NCBI RefSeq assembly: GCF_018598185.1
Contig: NZ_JAHESC010000005.1
Span: 182,535-246,534, forward strand
Origin: Dawidia soli
GTDB taxonomy: Bacteria; Bacteroidota; Bacteroidia; Cytophagales; Cyclobacteriaceae
Direction of reading: 5' to 3'
Length of the DNA: 64,000 bases
In this document: in pieces, positions 8,801-18,068 of the stretch
Layout: each line of letters opens with the position of its first letter
How positions within the stretch are numbered: the first letter of the stretch is position 1
The notes under the pieces: model-generated
Seen by the model: the letters and a program-made list of their open reading frames with translations, nothing else
Told to the model about the DNA's origin: nothing
Database searches by the model: none
Made by a program: the position numbers and the translations under genes

Positions 8801-11395
8801 ATGAGAAAATCTACCAGACTGAAAGTAGCCGTGTGGCTATTGGCGTGTTGCGCGTGGGCGCAACACGTGGTAGCGCAGACCAACGTGGCCCTGACGGCTA
8901 CGGCATCAACGTCGTATGTGTCGTCGTGGGAAACCCTGGCGGCCGTAAACGACGGTTTTACCCCGGCCAACTCAAACGACAAGTCGCACGGTGCGTACGG
9001 CAATTGGAACAACCCCAACTCCACGCAGTGGGTACAATACGATTGGACACAATCCTACCAGGTCACTTCCATCGAAGTATACTGGTTCGATGACAACGGT
9101 GGGGTGCGTGTACCGACGACGGCAAACGTGGAGTACTGGAATGGTGCTACGTGGGTGACGCTGGCGGCCATCCCCAAGGTGATCAATACCTTTAACGTGG
9201 TGTCGTTCTCCGCGACGGCATTGAGCCGCATCCGGGTGTCCATGCTCAACACCACACAATCCACGGGGATCCTCGAATGGCGTGTGATGGGCACGCCGGT
9301 GACCAACTGCCCGGGCACTGCCATCGTGCCGCAAACACAGATCAACGGCGGCAGTTGGACGCAGACGGCATCAGCCACGGTGGCCGCGGGCGGTTCGGTA
9401 CGCTTTGGTCCGACACCGACCTCGGGCGGCGCCTGGAGCTGGACCGGACCGAACGGCTTTACGGCCACTACGCGCGAGATCCTGATCAGTAATGTACAAG
9501 GAGCGCAGGCCGGCACGTATGTGGCCCGGTATACGAATAGCTGCGGTACACAGACCACGCAAAACTTCACGCTCACGGTGAGCGGCAGCGGTACCGGCAA
9601 CCCCTATACCTGGCCGGCCTATTCACCCACGATCGCCTATAACTTTCGCGACGAGTTTCCCGCGCTGAATACGCCGACGCAAGTACTGAACGATTGTCCG
9701 CAGGTGGTGTCGACACAGTCTTCGAACTGGTGGTGCTTCCGCAAAGGGCCTTCGGCCAACACGCTTGTGACGAGCGCCGCCGTAACGCCTATGCTGGCGC
9801 GGATGAATACGGACTTTGCCTACTTCCGCGACGAAATGGGCTGGCCACCAGACCTGCGTGCCAAGAACGGTTATCGCAGTGCGGTATACCTGTACGGTTC
9901 CGGATTGTGTACCGACAACGCCTCCAACACCGCATTGGGCGGCTGGCAAAGCGCCATCAACTACAACGGTGTCAGCTGGCCGATGGTCCTGGCATCATAC
10001 TACCCCATCTATAGCTTTGACCCGGCCTGTCCGTATAGCGACCGCGTGGCGCAGCAGGGTGCCATGGTCCACGAAGGCATTCACGCGCTGCTGGCAGACT
10101 TGCCGGGGGTGAAGCAATCGGCGTGGTTTCACGAAGGGGGCAACGTGTGGCTGCAGCAAACTGCCGATGCCCGTCGTACCAACAACTTCGGCAGCATGGG
10201 CGACCTGAACGGCACCGACTTCATTGCGCCGTTCATGCCCATCGAATGTTACTCCGGCTGGTTGCAAGACGGCAGCTTTGGCGGCCCGTCGGCCGAGGGC
10301 GTGAACATGTTTAACGGCAACCAGCAGATCTGTACCTGGCGCACGTACCTGGGGGGCCACCAGTATAGCAGCTCGTTCCCGACCTTCCTGGGCAATACGC
10401 TCGGCGACGCCTCCGTGCCGTGGATCTGGCGCAATGCTCCCAGCCGCGTGCTGGCGGGTATTGCTTCGGGCATCGGGGCGACCCAGATGCGCCGACTGAT
10501 CACTGAGTATCGCGCCAAGCAGGCGCTGATCGACTTCGGCCCGTGGAACAACGCCATCCTGGCGCTGATGAATGCGCACTTCGGTCAGGCCATCCAGGCG
10601 GAGTGGCAACCGTCGTGGCTGAACCCCGCCGTGTGGAATGCCACGCCCTACGTGCAAACCACCAACAATAACGGCCTTCTTACGCCCGAGGCGCGCACGC
10701 TACCGGGTTGGTCCGGTGCCAACCAGATACCGCTGGTGGTGACAGGCAATATGGTGACGGTAAACTTTCAACCCATCGGTGCGAATATGACGTGTCAGCT
10801 GGTCTATCGTTCGACGACCGGTGTGCCGGTGTATAGCGAGTTTGTTTCGAGCGGCAATGTAAGCCTGCGGCTGGATCTGCCGCCCGCGAGCAATGTCGTT
10901 ATCGCGGTGATCACAAACACCGACTATATCTACAACGGTGAAAGCACGCGTACCGCGCACTACGACTATCGTTTGCAGCTGGTGACCGGTGTGACGGGTA
11001 CGGCGAGCGTTAACACAAAATGGTTCACGTCCGTATCGCTGGCGAGCGCGCGTACAGCAGAAGCCGAGGTGGGGGTGGATATGTCGAAGTATTGTAACCA
11101 CTCTTATCAGCATACGCAGGAAGTGGCGGAGGTGCAGAAGATCATCAACCCGAATACGTTCCAGATGTATCCGAACCCCGTCGGCGAAAGCGAGCGCCTG
11201 ACGTTGGAGTTTGCCAATGCAGAAGGGGAGGAGACGGCCATTGCTGTTGTCACGACGCAGGGCAGGAAAGTGTTTGAGACGGTTACGAAGGATAAGCATT
11301 ATGTGCTGGAAGCGAAGAACCTGCGGAAGGGGTCTTATGTTGTGAAGATCACGAATAGTAAGACCAGTACGACGCAGACGTTGATCGTGCAGTAG
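8801..11395 (+). CDS. Secreted metalloprotease-like protein with F5/8C, Ig-like and T9SS sorting domains
   Basis: The protein has 864 residues. Order: signal peptide (1-26); discoidin/F5/8C-like domain (about 27-165, with TQWVQYDW and GILEWRVMG); Ig-like domain (about 170-262, with WSWTGPNGF and AGTYVARY); a catalytic-looking region (about 275-600); a linker; and a type A type IX sorting domain at the C-terminus (MYPNPV, then GSYVVKI). The middle region holds HEGIH (H424, E425, H428) and then FHEGG (E445) 17 residues after H428, an HExxH...E layout as in gluzincin metalloproteases. I do not recognise the exact family, so peptidase activity is inference. The F5/8C-like domain resembles the tail of the first GH127 gene. 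Confidence 0.6.
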   Translation: MRKSTRLKVAVWLLACCAWAQHVVAQTNVALTATASTSYVSSWETLAAVNDGFTPANSNDKSHGAYGNWNNPNSTQWVQYDWTQSYQVTSIEVYWFDDNGGVRVPTTANVEYWNGATWVTLAAIPKVINTFNVVSFSATALSRIRVSMLNTTQSTGILEWRVMGTPVTNCPGTAIVPQTQINGGSWTQTASATVAAGGSVRFGPTPTSGGAWSWTGPNGFTATTREILISNVQGAQAGTYVARYTNSCGTQTTQNFTLTVSGSGTGNPYTWPAYSPTIAYNFRDEFPALNTPTQVLNDCPQVVSTQSSNWWCFRKGPSANTLVTSAAVTPMLARMNTDFAYFRDEMGWPPDLRAKNGYRSAVYLYGSGLCTDNASNTALGGWQSAINYNGVSWPMVLASYYPIYSFDPACPYSDRVAQQGAMVHEGIHALLADLPGVKQSAWFHEGGNVWLQQTADARRTNNFGSMGDLNGTDFIAPFMPIECYSGWLQDGSFGGPSAEGVNMFNGNQQICTWRTYLGGHQYSSSFPTFLGNTLGDASVPWIWRNAPSRVLAGIASGIGATQMRRLITEYRAKQALIDFGPWNNAILALMNAHFGQAIQAEWQPSWLNPAVWNATPYVQTTNNNGLLTPEARTLPGWSGANQIPLVVTGNMVTVNFQPIGANMTCQLVYRSTTGVPVYSEFVSSGNVSLRLDLPPASNVVIAVITNTDYIYNGESTRTAHYDYRLQLVTGVTGTASVNTKWFTSVSLASARTAEAEVGVDMSKYCNHSYQHTQEVAEVQKIINPNTFQMYPNPVGESERLTLEFANAEGEETAIAVVTTQGRKVFETVTKDKHYVLEAKNLRKGSYVVKITNSKTSTTQTLIVQ

Positions 11396-11412
11396 GCTTG
11401 CGGATACGGAAG

Positions 11413-11441
11413 GCCAGGACGGTAATTGTCCTGGCTTTTTT
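11413..11441 (+). terminator. Rho-independent terminator after the 864-residue secreted protein
   Basis: An 8-bp stem (GCCAGGAC/GTCCTGGC) with a 7-nt loop is followed by TTTTTT, 17 bp after the stop codon. Confidence 0.85.
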
Positions 11442-11500
11442 GTAGGTGCGGATGATTAGTGCCTGGCGATTTGTTAACGCAAGCAACGCACTGCGCGAGT

Positions 11501-11658
11501 AACATCTGGTTCGAGTCTTCCGACCGAAGGGAGGGCGACTCGGACCTAGCATGGGGGCAGTCTCACGACTGCCCGGCGGTGACGTCGTAATCTGGGTAAC
11601 CATATACGTGCCGTGGTTCCGCTGACCAGCCGCGCCCAACGCCAGTCTGGAGACTGGC
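11501..11658. repeat. Intergenic REP-like palindromic element
   Basis: This lies in the gene-free stretch 11396-11829. It begins AACATCTGG, contains a short GACTCGG segment, then the hairpin GGGCAGTC-TCAC-GACTGCCC (11555-11574) and, further on, the perfect palindrome GCCAGTCTGGAGACTGGC (11641-11658). Similar pieces occur near 24548, 55268 and 56550, always between genes. Remaining bases of the stretch hold only the two flanking terminators. Confidence 0.55.
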
Positions 11659-11756
11659 CGCATCCGCCAACCGGCCGACAAGAGAAGCATTTGCGCTAAC
11701 GCTTGATGCTAACTCTTGCCAGATATTTCTGGTCTTTTTTACAGTAGTGAGGGCAT

Positions 11757-11822
11757 AAAAAAAGCAGAGGGGAAGCTCGATCACTAAGTAGCATAGAAGG
11801 AAGTGATCCAATAGCCCTCTGC
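11757..11822 (-). terminator. Nested-stem terminator for the TerD-like gene
   Basis: An outer stem GCAGAGGG/CCCTCTGC (11764-11771 with 11815-11822) encloses an inner stem GATCACT/AGTGATC. On the minus strand the structure follows the stop codon of the 11830-13911 gene and ends in seven T residues (A-run 11757-11763 on the + strand). Confidence 0.75.
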
Positions 11823-11829
11823 AGTTTCT

Positions 11830-13911
11830 TTATAAGAACTTTGCGGCGATGACTTGTGTGTCAAACGGGGTGATGCCCGCGTCGGCAGCAAAGATAGTAT
11901 CTGCTTTTTCTTTTTCCAATACCCGTTCGCCGCGTGCTTCGATGTGTAACGAGAACAGATCGTACAGCGAGGTTTTGACCAGCGACGTCATGGCGCGTGT
12001 CAGGACCATCATGGCGGGCATGTTGTTGGCGGCGTTGTTTCCGCCGTAGGAGGGCATGCGCGTTAACGACAGGTCTGTCCACAGGATGGTGCCGTCGACC
12101 AGGTCGAGGATCATGGGGATACATCCGCGGGCATTGGCGGTGATGTCGACTTTGTTCTCTACCGTGCGCGGCTCGTAGACCTCACCGCTGTCGGGCTCCT
12201 GGCGTACCATCACGCCGGCAAAACACTCGGGCAGGTCGCAGAAGGGCTGCGCCGTGTAGGAGTTCAGGCACATGATGATATATCGGGCGTTCTTTTCGCG
12301 CAGCGTATGGATGTCGATGTCGATGAATTCTGACGCGCCGTTGGGGGCGGAGGTGATGTCGCCGCTGTGATAGCCGCCGAGCGTTGCCAGGTTGTAATAG
12401 GCCAGCTCATCGACCAGTTGATGGTCGCCGGTGATGGCCACAGCGCTCAGGTCGATGTCTGCGCGCGAAGTGCTTTCCCGCCACCAGATAAAGAACCGGA
12501 GGATGTTGCCTTGCGGCAACGGCAGCTTGCTGCCGCGCGAAACGGTGCGCAATGCTTTCGACGCCGAGCGCAACGTGAACGGTACGGTAAAATTACGCAG
12601 CGCTTCATCGAGGAATACCTTGCCCAGCGGTGGCAACGTCCGGAAGCGATCGACCAGGTGCTTGCGGCAGCTGTTCACGACTTCCCGACACGTTTCCGGA
12701 CGTAGTGCCGGCAGGTTGTACGGAAGAGCAAACGCTTTGCTCACCTCACCTTTGGGAAAGAATACGCGCAGGCCGTTGGGCGTCAGGCGGTGCTCAAAGT
12801 GCGTGAGCAACTGCAGCAATACTGGTGTCGAGACGCGGTCGGCCGTTGCGTCGAACGCATGGATTACAGCATGTGTATCCGCAGCGTTGCGCAGCAGGTG
12901 GTCCAGCCGTCGGGCCAGCTCGCCGGGCCGTGTAGCCAGCAGCGCGGTGGCTGCGGCGATGTCGTGTTGTTTCACGGCCAGTTCCACTTTGCTGTAAAAT
13001 GTGCGGTAGTGGTTGTCGTTACGCAGCACGTCAAAGGCTTGCGCGCTGCGTGGGAATTGACCGGCATACTCCGATGGGTGCAGTTTTTCTCCCAGGCGTT
13101 TCCAGGGTTCGCGGTATTTCACCATGTCGTCCAGCGAGCAGGTGGACTGCTCCAGCAGCCGCAACAGCGTTTTCCGGCGCGGGCGGCTGAGCTTGTAGTA
13201 TTTGGTCTTTTCGGCCAGGCTCACATCGCCGTTAAAATACGCTGCTACGATACGCAACACATCCGTCGCTGTTTTGACGTGGCGTGCCAGCAGGCGGTCG
13301 GCGATGGTCGTGTAGAGCAACAGCAGCGCGCCGACAAAGGCCATGTTCTCCTTGTGCGGCATGGCCTCCGGCACCAGGCGTTCGATATCGTTCTGGTAGT
13401 GGTTGACGAACCACAGCAGGGTGTGTTTATCGGTATTGGAAGTGGATACTTTCGCGCCGGCCAGGTCGGTGAAGATGCTTTCAAAATCTTCCAGCGTGCC
13501 GAGGTCGATGATCCTGGGTGGCGGCGCGCCTTGTAAAGGAGCACGCTCTTCTTTCTCGTATTCCGGCAGGATGCGCATATTGATCCTGTCGCCCAGGTAG
13601 TGTAGCCAGGCGTTGGTGCAGATTTCCGCTTGGGAAGCTTCCATGACCTGTCGCGGAAAATTTGGATACATGGGTGTGTACACCACATGCGCTCCCACAA
13701 GGGTTTTTAAAGCCGGCAAGAGCGCGTTATAAAATGTTTCCAGATCCTCCAGCGACAAGGTAGCGACACGCCCGGCTAACGGCTTCGAAAAGGTAAAGCC
13801 CAGACTGCCGATGTTTTCGAGCAGGCTCTGCACGTACTGGTCGGGTTGCGAAGCATTGCCCGGTGGCAGAAAAACCTTGCGTTTGCGTGCGATGTAGATC
13901 TCGTGGTTCAT
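11830..13911 (-). CDS. TerD-like domain protein, MXAN_6230/SCO0854-type
   Basis: The protein has 693 residues, no signal peptide and no membrane segment. The C-terminal 220 residues look like a TerD/calcium-binding stress-protein domain: RADIDLSAVAI, then YYNLATLGGYHSGDITSAPN with GASEFIDIDI, then NSYTAQPFCDLPECFAGVM and ILDLVDGTILWTDLS. The middle (PNGLRVFFPKG, RTVSRGSKLPLP) resembles the large MXAN_6230/SCO0854 family recalled from other bacteria. Members of that family are described with a RING-like N-terminal domain; I see no spaced Cys/His pairs here. No other ter genes are nearby, and its own terminator makes it look monocistronic. Function unknown; a cytoplasmic stress role is possible. 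Confidence 0.55.
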   Translation of the reverse strand: MNHEIYIARKRKVFLPPGNASQPDQYVQSLLENIGSLGFTFSKPLAGRVATLSLEDLETFYNALLPALKTLVGAHVVYTPMYPNFPRQVMEASQAEICTNAWLHYLGDRINMRILPEYEKEERAPLQGAPPPRIIDLGTLEDFESIFTDLAGAKVSTSNTDKHTLLWFVNHYQNDIERLVPEAMPHKENMAFVGALLLLYTTIADRLLARHVKTATDVLRIVAAYFNGDVSLAEKTKYYKLSRPRRKTLLRLLEQSTCSLDDMVKYREPWKRLGEKLHPSEYAGQFPRSAQAFDVLRNDNHYRTFYSKVELAVKQHDIAAATALLATRPGELARRLDHLLRNAADTHAVIHAFDATADRVSTPVLLQLLTHFEHRLTPNGLRVFFPKGEVSKAFALPYNLPALRPETCREVVNSCRKHLVDRFRTLPPLGKVFLDEALRNFTVPFTLRSASKALRTVSRGSKLPLPQGNILRFFIWWRESTSRADIDLSAVAITGDHQLVDELAYYNLATLGGYHSGDITSAPNGASEFIDIDIHTLREKNARYIIMCLNSYTAQPFCDLPECFAGVMVRQEPDSGEVYEPRTVENKVDITANARGCIPMILDLVDGTILWTDLSLTRMPSYGGNNAANNMPAMMVLTRAMTSLVKTSLYDLFSLHIEARGERVLEKEKADTIFAADAGITPFDTQVIAAKFL

Positions 13912-14017
13912 GATTCAACTGGAAGTAACAAAGAAATCGGGACTTTTAAAATTTCCCGATTCCTTTGCAAAGCAGTACCACGTGTGCGCAGTCTATTTGC
14001 GCAGTGAATGAAAAAAA

Positions 14018-15133
14018 TTAGTCTTTTTGAACGGCAGGCGTTTCGTTGTGTAGCGTTCGTTCCGCCGTGACGCGACGCTCATTCCTGTATTTTAAACCAA
14101 ACAACGGTCGTACAAAACCAACCCTGCGCACAACACCCTCATAAAAAGCGAAGCATCCCGCTACGGTAAATAATACCAGTAATACAAATTGTACCGGCGC
14201 CGGCACCCCGAGCGGAAAGATGACGAACGATCCCAGGGAAAGGAAGATCATGTGTAAAATATAAATGGGATAAGCGACTTCGCTCAAATATCGCAGCCCG
14301 TTACCCGGCCGGTTCAGGTATTTGTGTCCAAAAGCAAAGACCGATAAGATCCATCCGTGCGATTCCGGTACCAGCAGATACGCCGGCGCCTGCATATTGA
14401 ATACCATCAACCGAACGATGAAGAGTGTTATGGCGATCGCCAGGAACGCCCAGCGCCACCGTAGCAGCATTTTCCAAAACGGTTCGCCGCTCAGTACAAA
14501 ACAAAACCCGAAGAAGAATGCCAGCATCCCCAAAAAGAACCCGTGCCACGTCAGGGCATACAGCTCATACGGATGTGCATCGGTCAGCCGGGCCTCGAGT
14601 ATAAAGGCTCCCGTCATCGCCAGTAACCCAATGGGGGTGCTGAATAACCTCCGGAGGGCACCGGCTATGCGCCCGGTTTCATGCCGTTGGAGATTGTATA
14701 CGACCGGCAGCAGCACGACGATATAGATAAAGATGTTGCCGAGAAACCACAGGTGGCCGGGGTTGGGGCTGTATGACTGCGTAAACCCGTTATACCGCTG
14801 CCACAAGTATATATGCGCGGGCACGATCAATGCTATGCCTGTGAGGAAAGGCACCAGGATACGCCGCGTGCGCTCCAGTAACAATTGTCCGGCGGTACGG
14901 TTTTGCAATGCGAAGTATACTCCCATGCCCGATACAAAGAATAACAGCGGGATCCGCCAGATGTTCAGCATGCCCATCGGCAGCCAGAGTTCCGGCCACG
15001 GCGTGGTGGAGGTGATAAAGGCGAGCATAATGCCCCACGGTTGAAAGGCAATGGCCACATGGTAGATCAAAAGAAGGCCGATCGCGATCACCCGGATCCA
15101 ATCGATGTCATAACGTCTGCTGTTCGGTAACAT
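14018..15133 (-). CDS. Membrane acyltransferase, acyltransferase 3 / OpgC-like
   Basis: The protein has 371 residues with about ten hydrophobic segments. The N-terminal YDIDWIRVIAIGLLLIYHVA carries the conserved His of acyltransferase-3 enzymes in the first helix, and the general layout resembles OpgC/MdoC-type enzymes that put acyl (often succinyl) groups on periplasmic glucans. The last 25 residues are hydrophilic. It is followed 106 bp downstream by the TerD-like gene and preceded 21 bp upstream by the ankyrin gene, all on the same strand. The acceptor molecule cannot be read from the sequence. Confidence 0.82.
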   Translation of the reverse strand: MLPNSRRYDIDWIRVIAIGLLLIYHVAIAFQPWGIMLAFITSTTPWPELWLPMGMLNIWRIPLLFFVSGMGVYFALQNRTAGQLLLERTRRILVPFLTGIALIVPAHIYLWQRYNGFTQSYSPNPGHLWFLGNIFIYIVVLLPVVYNLQRHETGRIAGALRRLFSTPIGLLAMTGAFILEARLTDAHPYELYALTWHGFFLGMLAFFFGFCFVLSGEPFWKMLLRWRWAFLAIAITLFIVRLMVFNMQAPAYLLVPESHGWILSVFAFGHKYLNRPGNGLRYLSEVAYPIYILHMIFLSLGSFVIFPLGVPAPVQFVLLVLFTVAGCFAFYEGVVRRVGFVRPLFGLKYRNERRVTAERTLHNETPAVQKD

Positions 15134-15154
15134 CTGGCGGAAGGGTTGGGGTGA

Positions 15155-15742
15155 TCACTTCAACATGCCGGCGATGACCAGGCGTGTTTTTTCGATATAG
15201 GCGTAGTCCAGCTTCAGTCCCATGGGCGCAAGCATCTTGCCCATCATGTCGTACGTGTCCTTTACAGCGGCAAACGGACCGGCTACCGATTCGTAAGGCG
15301 TTGCGCCATACTTGTTTTTGATGGTCTTGTCGGCGCCTTTGTCGAGCAGCATGCGTACGATTTCCGGGCGGCAGAAGAAGGCCGCCGTGTGCAGGGGCGT
15401 GGAGCCATCGTTGTTGGTAAAGTTGAGGTCGGCGCCGGCATCGATCAGCGTGCGTGCCATTTCGGTCTTGCCAAAAACCGCGGCGGTGATCAGCGGGCTG
15501 GACCCGCCGAAGGGGTCTTTCTCATTCAGGTTAGTGCCGGCCTGGATGTGCTGTTGCAGGGCGCCCAGGTTTTCGGTGACGACCGCCGTATGAATGTCTA
15601 CCGGGGGCGCGGCAACGCTCGTCGTGGCGGTGCTGTCGGTCAGTGCCTTTTCGGTGGGACCTTTGCAGGATGGAAGGGTACATGCAACGCCGACAGCGAG
15701 CAGGGCGGCAAAACATACCGTGTTGAATGGTTGTGTTTTCAT
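15155..15742 (-). CDS. Ankyrin-repeat lipoprotein
   Basis: Started at 15742, the protein has 195 residues beginning MKTQPFNTVCFAALLAVGV and continuing to a Cys in TLPSC, which fits a lipoprotein signal; an in-frame ATG at 15775 would add 11 charged residues before the signal and is less likely. About three ankyrin units follow, with SSPLITAAVFGKTEMARTLI and STPLHTAAFF as the clearest. A short tail ends KTRLVIAGMLK. Ankyrin domains bind proteins; no enzymatic motif is seen. It is 21 bp upstream of the acyltransferase gene and may be co-transcribed with it. Confidence 0.8.
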   Translation of the reverse strand: MKTQPFNTVCFAALLAVGVACTLPSCKGPTEKALTDSTATTSVAAPPVDIHTAVVTENLGALQQHIQAGTNLNEKDPFGGSSPLITAAVFGKTEMARTLIDAGADLNFTNNDGSTPLHTAAFFCRPEIVRMLLDKGADKTIKNKYGATPYESVAGPFAAVKDTYDMMGKMLAPMGLKLDYAYIEKTRLVIAGMLK

Positions 15743-15907
15743 GTGTTTGACGGTTTCGGATTTGTGTGTTTTCATGCTGTAAAGGTGGGATGGAACGCTG
15801 CCGCAGGCTAAACAGGCATGCCGCCAAAACCGTCAAGTTTGCGGGAGGCACTATAAATTATGGTGAATCGATATAAAAATTGATGCAAATGATGTTTCTT
15901 TCCTATC

Positions 15908-17986
15908 ATGTCGCCCCTGCCGGTTTCCGATAAGGATTTTCTGCGCGAGATCACCGCGCTGATCGAAGAGAACATTGCCGATGAGCAGTTCGGGGTATCG
16001 GAATTGGCCGAAAAAATGAACATGAGCCGGTCCAACCTGTTACGCAAGGTCAAAAAACACACCGACTCGCCAGTAAACCAACTTATCCGCGAAGTGCGCC
16101 TGAAACGCGGCATGGAGCTGCTGCGGACCACGGGGCTGAATGTCTCGGAGGTGTCGGACCAGGTGGGCTTTGGCAGCGTGTCATATTTTATCAAGTGCTT
16201 TCGTGAATATTACGGCTATCCGCCGGGCGAGGCGGGCAAGCGGGTGTTGGAGCCTGAAGCCGAAGGGGCCGTTGCCGAAACCGCCGTGCCGGTACGTACG
16301 ACGCGCTGGCCCATACGGCTCCGCTGGGGGGCTGCGGCGCTGGTGGTATTGGTGGCACTGGTGCTGGTGGGGTATTATGTGTGGCGCGGTAGGGACGCGA
16401 AGCCTTTGCCTGAAAAATCCATCGCCGTGCTGCCTTTTAAGAATGACAGCGGCGACTCGACTAACCTCTATCTCATTAATGGCCTGATGGAGTCGACGCT
16501 CAATAACCTGCAAAAGATCCAAGACCTGCGGGTGATCAGTCGCACTTCGTCGGAGAAATACCGGAACACCGCCAAGTCCATTCCCGAAATGGCGCGTGAG
16601 CTCGACGTCAACTATTTTATCGAAGGCAGCGGTCAGAAGATCGGCGACCGCATCCTGTTAAACATCCAGCTCATCGAAGGTACCACGGACAGACACCTCT
16701 GGTCGCGACGTTACGAGCGCGAAGCCAAAGACATCTTTGCCTTGCAGCAGGAGATCGCCCACAACATCGCCGAAGAGATCGAAGCCATCATCACGCCCGA
16801 GGAAGTAAAGCAGATCGAAAAGATCCCCACCGACGACCTGGAGGCTTACAACGAATACATGGAGGGACGCGAGCTGTTGTACGACGCATCCACGGAAGCA
16901 CTGCAAAGATCCATCGTCCTTTTTCAGCGTGCGATCAAACGCGATCCCCATTTTGCGCAAGCCTATGCCGACGCAGCCGTCGCCTACTATTACCTCGATC
17001 TGTTTCAGATCAACAAGAAGTATGGGAAAGAGATCAGCGAGTACGCCGACAAGGCCTTGCTGTATGACGAGAAGTCGGCTGAGAGCCTCATCGCCAAGGC
17101 GCTGTACTTCATGCACAAGAAGGAATACAAGGAGGCAGCACCCTACCTGGAGAAGGCGCTCGACTATAACCCCAACTCGGGCATCGTGGCGCACTTCCTC
17201 TCGGAGCTTTACAACGGCTATCTGCCCAACGCCGCCAAATACATCGAGTATGCGCTGCTGGGGGTGCGGATCGACGGAAACTCGGGCGACTCTTCAACTG
17301 TCAGCTATAAATACCTGCACCTCAGCAATGCGCTGATGCAGGCCGGCTTCATCGACGAGGCCCTGGAGTACATCGACAAGTCGCTGGCCTATAAGGCCGA
17401 CAACCCTTTCTCGGGGTATCTGCGCGTTTATATCCTGTATGCCAAAAACGAAGATGTAGGTGGAACCTGCGAGGCCCTGGTGAAAGAGTTCCGGAAAGAC
17501 ACCACCAATTTTATCATGATGCAGGAGATCGGCAAGATGTATTACTTCATGCGCAACTACGCCGAATCGTATAAGTATTACAAACGTTACCTGGCCATTG
17601 TCGAAGAGAAGGAGCTCGACATCTTTAAACACGAGAACCTCAAGATCGGGATCGTGTTGCAGAAGATGGGGCAGCCGGAGAAAGGACAGCGATACATCGA
17701 CGCTTTCGAGCGGTATGTGAAAACAGACAGCTCCATTTACCGCCACGCTAACCTGGCGGGGTATTATTCCTACCTGGGCGATGCCCCCAAAGCCATCGAG
17801 CACATGAAGCTGTTTGCCCGGGAGAAGGACTATCAATACTGGATCTTGTTCTTTACGATCGATCCCATAGCCGATTCCGTCAAAGACCTGCCTGAGTTCA
17901 AGAAGGCCATGCAGCAGGTACGCGACCGCTTCTGGGAGAACCACAGGAAAGTGCGTGCCACGCTGGAGGAAAAGGGGCTGCTCTGA
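15908..17986 (+). CDS. Membrane-anchored AraC/FlgO-like/TPR regulator
   Basis: The protein has 692 residues in an unusual order. Residues about 8-108 are an AraC-type helix-turn-helix domain (VSELAEKMNMSRSNLLRKV, VSDQVGFGSVSYFIKCFREY). A single membrane helix lies at about 139-159. Residues about 168-280 resemble the FlgO/TolB-like domain found in adenylate-cyclase-type sensors (KSIAVLPFKNDSGD, VNYFIEGSGQKIGDRILL, HLWSRRYER). The rest is a run of TPR units. The layout implies that DNA binding occurs in the cytoplasm and sensing or protein contact in the periplasm. It is divergent from the ankyrin/acyltransferase genes across a 165-bp spacer, which are possible targets. Confidence 0.85.
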   Translation: MSPLPVSDKDFLREITALIEENIADEQFGVSELAEKMNMSRSNLLRKVKKHTDSPVNQLIREVRLKRGMELLRTTGLNVSEVSDQVGFGSVSYFIKCFREYYGYPPGEAGKRVLEPEAEGAVAETAVPVRTTRWPIRLRWGAAALVVLVALVLVGYYVWRGRDAKPLPEKSIAVLPFKNDSGDSTNLYLINGLMESTLNNLQKIQDLRVISRTSSEKYRNTAKSIPEMARELDVNYFIEGSGQKIGDRILLNIQLIEGTTDRHLWSRRYEREAKDIFALQQEIAHNIAEEIEAIITPEEVKQIEKIPTDDLEAYNEYMEGRELLYDASTEALQRSIVLFQRAIKRDPHFAQAYADAAVAYYYLDLFQINKKYGKEISEYADKALLYDEKSAESLIAKALYFMHKKEYKEAAPYLEKALDYNPNSGIVAHFLSELYNGYLPNAAKYIEYALLGVRIDGNSGDSSTVSYKYLHLSNALMQAGFIDEALEYIDKSLAYKADNPFSGYLRVYILYAKNEDVGGTCEALVKEFRKDTTNFIMMQEIGKMYYFMRNYAESYKYYKRYLAIVEEKELDIFKHENLKIGIVLQKMGQPEKGQRYIDAFERYVKTDSSIYRHANLAGYYSYLGDAPKAIEHMKLFAREKDYQYWILFFTIDPIADSVKDLPEFKKAMQQVRDRFWENHRKVRATLEEKGLL

Positions 17987-18068
17987 TAAAAGATAACAAT
18001 TTCGAAAAGCCTCTGGGCTGGCGGGGTGTGCGTGTGATCGCTATATTGGCCCGAACGTTTTTAAACTT

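Noticed and set aside
11830..13911. Tellurite resistance operon
   Set aside because: Only a TerD-like domain is present; no TerB, TerC or other ter genes are near.
15129..15137. Third copy of the AACATCTGG repeat start
   Set aside because: It overlaps the start codon of the acyltransferase gene and lacks the other pieces of the element; probably chance.
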